DNA of 64,000 bases. Origin: Aestuariicoccus sp032586235 (lineage in GTDB: Bacteria > Pseudomonadota > Alphaproteobacteria > Rhodobacterales > Rhodobacteraceae). Of this stretch, positions 60,566 to 64,000 are shown piece by piece. Numbering within the stretch: position 1 is the first letter of the stretch; each line of letters begins with the position of its first letter. A program made the translations under genes and the position numbers. Under the pieces are notes generated by a model. That model saw only the letters and a list, made by a program, of their open reading frames with translations. It made no database searches and was not told where the DNA came from. The DNA is taken from NCBI RefSeq assembly GCF_032586235.1, contig NZ_JAWHTD010000007.1:1-64000 (forward strand), given 5' to 3'.

Positions 60566-61449
60566 CTGCGGCTGCCTCCGCCGCGGGTCTTGGCCATGGT
60601 CGGATGCACCATGATCCAATCGTCCTCGGGAATGTCCGGGAAGCCCTGGAAGTTTATGATATTGTTGAACTTCAGCCGGCAGGTCGCAAAGCGCTTGTCG
60701 CAGCCGGCAAAGACCTTGACCTCGTCGCCCGCCAGCACCTCGGCGCGCAGCGGCTCCCAAAGTTCGATCCTCCGGTGGCCGTCCGCGCCGATCCGGTCGC
60801 GCTTGACCGCGCCGCTCAGCCCCTTGCCCGCGCCGCTCAGGATCTTCAGCCGGCCCCGCTGGAACCACTCCGCGTCAAAGCCGCCCACCGGGCCAAGGTC
60901 GAAGACCCGCCCCTCCTCCGCCGCGGCCAGCGTGCCGACATGGACATAGCCGGGGGTCTGGAACTGAAACCGGCAGTCGTTGTCGCCCAGAACCGCGCTG
61001 CACGGCTTTTGATAGACCCGGCCCAGAGGCCGATTCAGCGCCTCGCTCAGCCCGCGCAATTCGGCATGAAACGCCCCGCCGCCGCGCCGGAACTCGCCGA
61101 TGGTGCCGCGAAAGACGATCTTGCGGGCCGACACATCGGCCCAATGCACCATCCAGCACAGCACCTCGGCCTCGTCGAAGCGGCCCGCGGCGATGTCCTC
61201 TTCGGTGATGGCGGCATCGCTCAGCGCGCCCATCGCCTCGGTATTATCGACCGACAGGCCCGTCGATTGCTGCAACGCCATCGCCGACATTCCGGTGCCT
61301 GCGCGAAAGGTCAGCCCGTCAAAGGCCAGATCGCGGTCGTGATCGGTAAAGCCGAACCGCGTGCCGTCCTTGCGAGTCACTTCCCAGCAGAGCGCGACCT
61401 GCGTCAGCCCGCCGGCAAGATGCGCGTGAAGCGCCGTTGTCCCCTCCAT
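60562..61449 (-). CDS. GTA baseplate hub protein gp13 (DUF2163)
   Basis: This 295-residue protein of the DUF2163 / phage BR0599-like family has GTRFGFTDHDRDLAFDGLTFRAGTGMSA near the N terminus and CDKRFATCRLKFNNIINFQGFPDIPEDD near the C terminus, with cysteines as in the RcGTA hub protein, which carries an iron-sulfur cluster. Four cysteines are visible in the C-terminal part. Start and stop overlap its neighbours. It should connect the tail tube to the peptidase and tip. Confidence 0.92.
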   Translation of the reverse strand: MEGTTALHAHLAGGLTQVALCWEVTRKDGTRFGFTDHDRDLAFDGLTFRAGTGMSAMALQQSTGLSVDNTEAMGALSDAAITEEDIAAGRFDEAEVLCWMVHWADVSARKIVFRGTIGEFRRGGGAFHAELRGLSEALNRPLGRVYQKPCSAVLGDNDCRFQFQTPGYVHVGTLAAAEEGRVFDLGPVGGFDAEWFQRGRLKILSGAGKGLSGAVKRDRIGADGHRRIELWEPLRAEVLAGDEVKVFAGCDKRFATCRLKFNNIINFQGFPDIPEDDWIMVHPTMAKTRGGGSRR

Positions 61450-62081
61450 CAGACCCGCACCTCCACCACAGGCACGTCCGGCGCGTCGCCGGCCTGAAAG
61501 CTGGCAACGCTGGTCTGGATGCGGCCGGTGTCGAAGCGCACCGGCACGTCGAACTCGAACCCCGCGCTGATTTCGACACCCTGCAAGGGCGGCTCCTCGA
61601 AGGTCACCACACCGGTGGTCACATCAACCTCGAAATGCACACCCTCCCGGCGCTCGACATCCTGCACAGCCGTCAGCACCGTCCCGGCGACCGGCTTGGT
61701 GATGGGGCGGGCATAGCCGTGGGCGCCCGACCGGTAGGTCTTGATCAGCTGAAAGCTGCGCGTCGCACCGTCACCGCGCGCGATCACCTGGTCGCCGTAG
61801 CCGACACTCTGCGACGGGCGGCAGGATTTGTAATCCGACCAATCCTTCCAGCGGAACCCGTAAAGCTGCCCGCCCCGCGCCTCGAAAAACGCGATCAGCG
61901 CCTCGATATCGTCGAGCGACCGCAGGCCGAGCCCGGCGTCGAAACGCCGCCGCGAATGCGCCCAGGGCGTGTTGCGCTCTTCGAAACCGCTCGACAGCGT
62001 GACCACGTCGGTGCGCCGCTCCGGCCCGCCGACCGACCCGAAGCTTAGATTTGCCGGAAACCGGACTTCGTGAAACGACAT
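61449..62081 (-). CDS. GTA distal tail protein gp12 (DUF2460)
   Basis: This 210-residue protein of the DUF2460 family begins SFHEVRFPANLSFGSVGGPERRTDVVTLSSGFEERNTPWAHSRRRFDAGLGLRSLDDIEAL, described here as one motif stretch. GGQLYGFRWKDWSDYKSC and AGFEFDVPVRFDTG follow. It forms the distal end of the tail tube in RcGTA. It is 12 bases after the tape measure gene, and its stop overlaps the gp13 start. Confidence 0.92.
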   Translation of the reverse strand: MSFHEVRFPANLSFGSVGGPERRTDVVTLSSGFEERNTPWAHSRRRFDAGLGLRSLDDIEALIAFFEARGGQLYGFRWKDWSDYKSCRPSQSVGYGDQVIARGDGATRSFQLIKTYRSGAHGYARPITKPVAGTVLTAVQDVERREGVHFEVDVTTGVVTFEEPPLQGVEISAGFEFDVPVRFDTGRIQTSVASFQAGDAPDVPVVEVRV

Positions 62082-62093
62082 CGCATCTCTCCT

Positions 62094-62753
62094 TTAACGG
62101 TTGCGCTGGCCGCGGCTCAGCGCACGGCCCATCTGCGCGGCGATCTGGCTTTGAGAACGTTGGAAGCCCCGCACGTCCGGCGTGGTGATATTCATCACCA
62201 CCGTCACGTTCCGCCCGCCCGCGGCGCGCACCCCCAGCTTGCCGTCCGCCCCACGGCTGAGCGGCATGATCGCCTCCGGCCCCGCCTCGCCCATCAGCCC
62301 GGTGCCGCCGCGCATCGGAAAAGTGGTCGGGCCGCTGACGATTCCACCGTTGGCAAAGGGCATCACCCGCCCCTGGACAAAGCTCCCGCCCTTGGCGAAA
62401 GGCGTGAATTCGCCGAAGAACGCGCCAAGCCCCGTCGCCAGCAACGATCCAAAGTGATCGGACATCGGTTTGACCGCCGCCTTGTAGGTCGCGTTGATCA
62501 TCGAGTTGGCCACGACCCGCAGCGCGTCCGACAGTTTCATGCCGTCCAGCACAACGCCGTCGATCGCCTTGGACACGCCGCTCGACAAGGTATTGTCCAG
62601 CTTGGACATTTTCTTGCCCGTGGCCAAAGTTGTCTTGTGGATGCGCTTGATTTCCGCGTCGCAAACGGCCGCCATGTCGGCCGCGCTGTCAAGCGTGCCT
62701 TCCACCGCTTCGAACTTGTCCCGCAGCTGGTCCAGGATGTCTTGATCCGTCAT
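62094..62753 (-). CDS. GTA tail tape measure protein gp11
   Basis: This 219-residue protein is short for a tape measure, as in RcGTA, whose tail is also short. It has a helical first half (LRDKFEAVEGTLDSAADMAAVCDAEIKRI), a central glycine-rich segment (LATGLGAFFGEFTPFAKGGSFVQGRVMPFANGGIVSGPT) typical of tail tape measure proteins with AKGG/ANGG repeats, and a tail GAEGPEAIMPLSRG-like region. The length sets the tail length. It follows two small chaperone-like genes. Confidence 0.9.
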   Translation of the reverse strand: MTDQDILDQLRDKFEAVEGTLDSAADMAAVCDAEIKRIHKTTLATGKKMSKLDNTLSSGVSKAIDGVVLDGMKLSDALRVVANSMINATYKAAVKPMSDHFGSLLATGLGAFFGEFTPFAKGGSFVQGRVMPFANGGIVSGPTTFPMRGGTGLMGEAGPEAIMPLSRGADGKLGVRAAGGRNVTVVMNITTPDVRGFQRSQSQIAAQMGRALSRGQRNR

Positions 62754-62757
62754 TCTT

Positions 62758-62946
62758 TCATTCCTTCGGTTTGTCCGGAAACGCCGCGATCAGCTCGTCG
62801 AGCCGCACGCGCGCCATCGGCTGTGCGCCGGTCGCGTCTCCCAGCATCAGCTGGAATTCTGCGGGCGTCAGCGCCCAGAACTCCTCGGGCCTAAGCCCCA
62901 GGTCCCGCAGCCCCGCCCGCATCAGAACCGGCCAGTCGAACGCCAT
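62758..62946 (-). CDS. GTA small tail protein gp10.1 (tail-assembly-chaperone-like)
   Basis: This 62-residue protein (AFDWPVLMRAGLRDLGLRPEEFWALTPAEFQLMLGD) matches the Phage_TAC_2/DUF2376 small tail chaperone group. In many tails such genes occupy this place before the tape measure gene. It starts immediately after the gp10 stop and ends 4 bases before the tape measure start. Confidence 0.88.
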   Translation of the reverse strand: MAFDWPVLMRAGLRDLGLRPEEFWALTPAEFQLMLGDATGAQPMARVRLDELIAAFPDKPKE

Positions 62947-63189
62947 TTACCCGCTCTCAGGCAGCATGAAGGCGCGGCCCTGCCAGCCGCCGCCGCGCAA
63001 CCCAGCGACGATCAGCGCCAGCACGTCGCGCGTGCCGAAGCCTCCGGTCTCGAACCGCTGCACCAGATCGACGAGCGACCCGCTCTCCAGCGCCGCCTCC
63101 AGCTCGGCCAGCGCGCCCAGCGTCAGGCGCATCTCGTGGCGCGTGCCGTCGATCACCAGGCCGACCTCTCCCCTCCACGGATTGGTCAT
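62947..63189 (-). CDS. GTA small tail protein gp10, possibly shortened
   Basis: This 80-residue protein matches the GTA_GP10 family at its N terminus (GEVGLVIDGTRHEMRLTLGALAELEAALESGSLVDLVQRF). It ends at GWQGRAFMLPESG, some 20-25 residues earlier than the lengths I recall in relatives, so the C-terminal helix may be lost or replaced. It lies directly downstream of the tail tube gene, with overlapping stop and start (ATGA). Confidence 0.78.
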   Translation of the reverse strand: MTNPWRGEVGLVIDGTRHEMRLTLGALAELEAALESGSLVDLVQRFETGGFGTRDVLALIVAGLRGGGWQGRAFMLPESG

Positions 63190-63611
63190 CAGACCACCGG
63201 CACCGGCGTGAAGGCCAGATGTCCCGCCGACGACAGCGCAATCTCGAAGGTGGCCTCGCCGTTATGGCTGCCGGCATATTCGATGCTGGTCAGCTGGAAC
63301 GCCCCCTCGACGGTGCCGAAATCCGGGATAATCACCTGAAACTCGGGCGTCTCACCGTCGAAAAAGATCTGCCGCGCGCGTTCGTCGGTATCGGCGTCCT
63401 TGAAGACGCCCGATCCCGAAATACTGGCCGATTTGACACCCGCGCCCGCCAGCAACTCGCGCCAGCCGCCCTGGCTTTCCAGCGTCGTCACATCGACGCT
63501 TTCGGCGTTAAAGCTGATCCGCGTCGCGCGCAGGCCCGCCATCGTTTCGAACTGGCCGTCGCCGGTCAGGTCCACCTTGATCAAGAGATCCTTGCCGTTC
63601 TGGGCACCCAT
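63189..63611 (-). CDS. GTA major tail tube protein gp9
   Basis: This 140-residue protein of the TP901-1-type tail tube family begins GAQNGKDLLIKVDLTGDGQFETMAGLRATRISFNAE and continues VTTLESQGGWRELLAGAGVKSASISGSGVFKD. The ATG at 63611 is chosen because GGAG lies 8 bases upstream; a GTG three codons earlier would sit right against the ribosome site. It is the most abundant tail protein. Confidence 0.93.
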   Translation of the reverse strand: MGAQNGKDLLIKVDLTGDGQFETMAGLRATRISFNAESVDVTTLESQGGWRELLAGAGVKSASISGSGVFKDADTDERARQIFFDGETPEFQVIIPDFGTVEGAFQLTSIEYAGSHNGEATFEIALSSAGHLAFTPVPVV

Positions 63612-63634
63612 ATCCGTCACTCCGTTGATTAAAT

Positions 63635-64000
63635 TCAGTTGTCTTCCACGCGAGCGCGGAAGGTCAGGTCGATCCGACGCAGCCCGCCGCTTTCACGTTT
63701 GGCCTGCGCGCTGACGAACCGCAGCCCCACCAGCCGCCCCCGGCTCAGCGCCAGATCGGCGTCGTGCAAGGCGTCGCTTATGGCCGCCGCCTGCTTGGCA
63801 GTGTGAAAGCCCGCGCCGTCCGTCACCACGGACACCGCAAAGTCATGCCAGGCCGCAGTCCCGGTCAGGTCGGACGCATCCTTGACCCGCTCGGGGCCCA
63901 GCATCGCGTAAAGCGGCGGCAGCGGGCCTCCGGGCATCGCGTCGAACACGTTGGCCCCGACAATCGCTACCAGCGCGGCATCCCCGGCCAGCGCCTGATA
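63635..64000 (-). CDS. GTA tail terminator gp8 (DUF3168), cut by window edge
   Basis: The visible 121 codons of a DUF3168-family protein include VGANVFDAMPGGPLPPLYAMLGPERVKDASDLTG and SVVTDGAGFHTAKQAAAISDALHDADL, characteristic of the tail terminator. The N terminus runs off the right edge: codons continue without a stop to position 64000 (YQALAGDAALVAIVGANVF). It continues the minus-strand GTA cluster into the next window, where head genes are expected. Confidence 0.9.
   Translation of the reverse strand, partial: YQALAGDAALVAIVGANVFDAMPGGPLPPLYAMLGPERVKDASDLTGTAAWHDFAVSVVTDGAGFHTAKQAAAISDALHDADLALSRGRLVGLRFVSAQAKRESGGLRRIDLTFRARVEDN

Overview
The window reads as chromosome of a high-GC alphaproteobacterium of the Rhodobacterales (Roseobacter group). 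The evidence is a minus-strand gene transfer agent (GTA) tail module of the Rhodobacter capsulatus type at the right end, an IscR with one cysteine controlling a mixed nifS/suf operon, a pyruvate dehydrogenase operon with lipoyl domains on both E1-beta and E2, and dispersed palindromic repeats in the spacers. No rRNA, CRISPR array or replication origin was seen. One tRNA is present.

Bases 1 to about 13,850 look like an accessory island. It starts with a frameshifted IS110-type transposase. Next come a COG0523 (CobW-like) GTPase translationally coupled to a YtcJ-type amidohydrolase, and a divergent LysR regulator. A complete family-5 (peptide/opine/nickel type) ABC transporter follows (binding protein, two permeases, two ATPases), then a flavin-reductase-like FMN protein and a cytosine-deaminase-like amidohydrolase. 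Together they look like uptake and hydrolytic breakdown of an unknown amide or cyclic nitrogen compound. After a 1.3 kb decayed stretch come a frameshifted small ORF and an internally deleted large serine recombinase, abutting tRNA-Arg(CCG). That arrangement fits the edge of an old integrated element.

Bases 14.1-26.4 kb hold a fused membrane/spermidine-synthase-like protein and, on the minus strand, the Fe-S assembly operon: iscR, a class I cysteine desulfurase, sufB, four small non-suf genes, sufC, sufD, two Yip1-like membrane proteins and sufS. Most junctions overlap by 1-8 bases. A perfect TTAGAA-N3-TTCTAA palindrome lies upstream of iscR. A divergent three-gene set (alpha/beta hydrolase, small protein, HD hydrolase) is on the other side.

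Bases 26.4-49.5 kb are ordinary core genes: lpd, a DUF924 protein, MFS transporters, queA, a large AsmA/YhdP-like protein, bcp, a DUF455 ferritin-like protein, an M23 peptidase-bactofilin pair, an HNH nuclease, an esterase, an AlkA-like glycosylase, cobK, cimA with a methyltransferase and an NDUFAF6-like protein, cysS, a VOC protein, an aminotransferase and a TfoX-C protein. Two repeat families sit in the spacers, one expanded into four tandem 30-bp hairpins upstream of cimA.

Bases 49.5-56 kb hold pdhA-pdhB-orf-pdhC, an unrecognised membrane protein behind a leader hairpin that covers its ribosome binding site, cysE and a DksA/TraR zinc-finger protein. From 56 kb to the end lies the distal part of the GTA cluster, all on the minus strand: tail terminator (cut by the window edge), tail tube, two small tail proteins, tape measure, distal tail, hub, NlpC/P60 peptidase and the large host-contact protein, followed by a DUF7742-like gene.

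I found no clear new defence or mobile system. The most promising items are the uncharacterised catabolic island, a second IscR-box-like palindrome built from rare codons inside nifS, the repeat families, and the two leader hairpins over ribosome binding sites.
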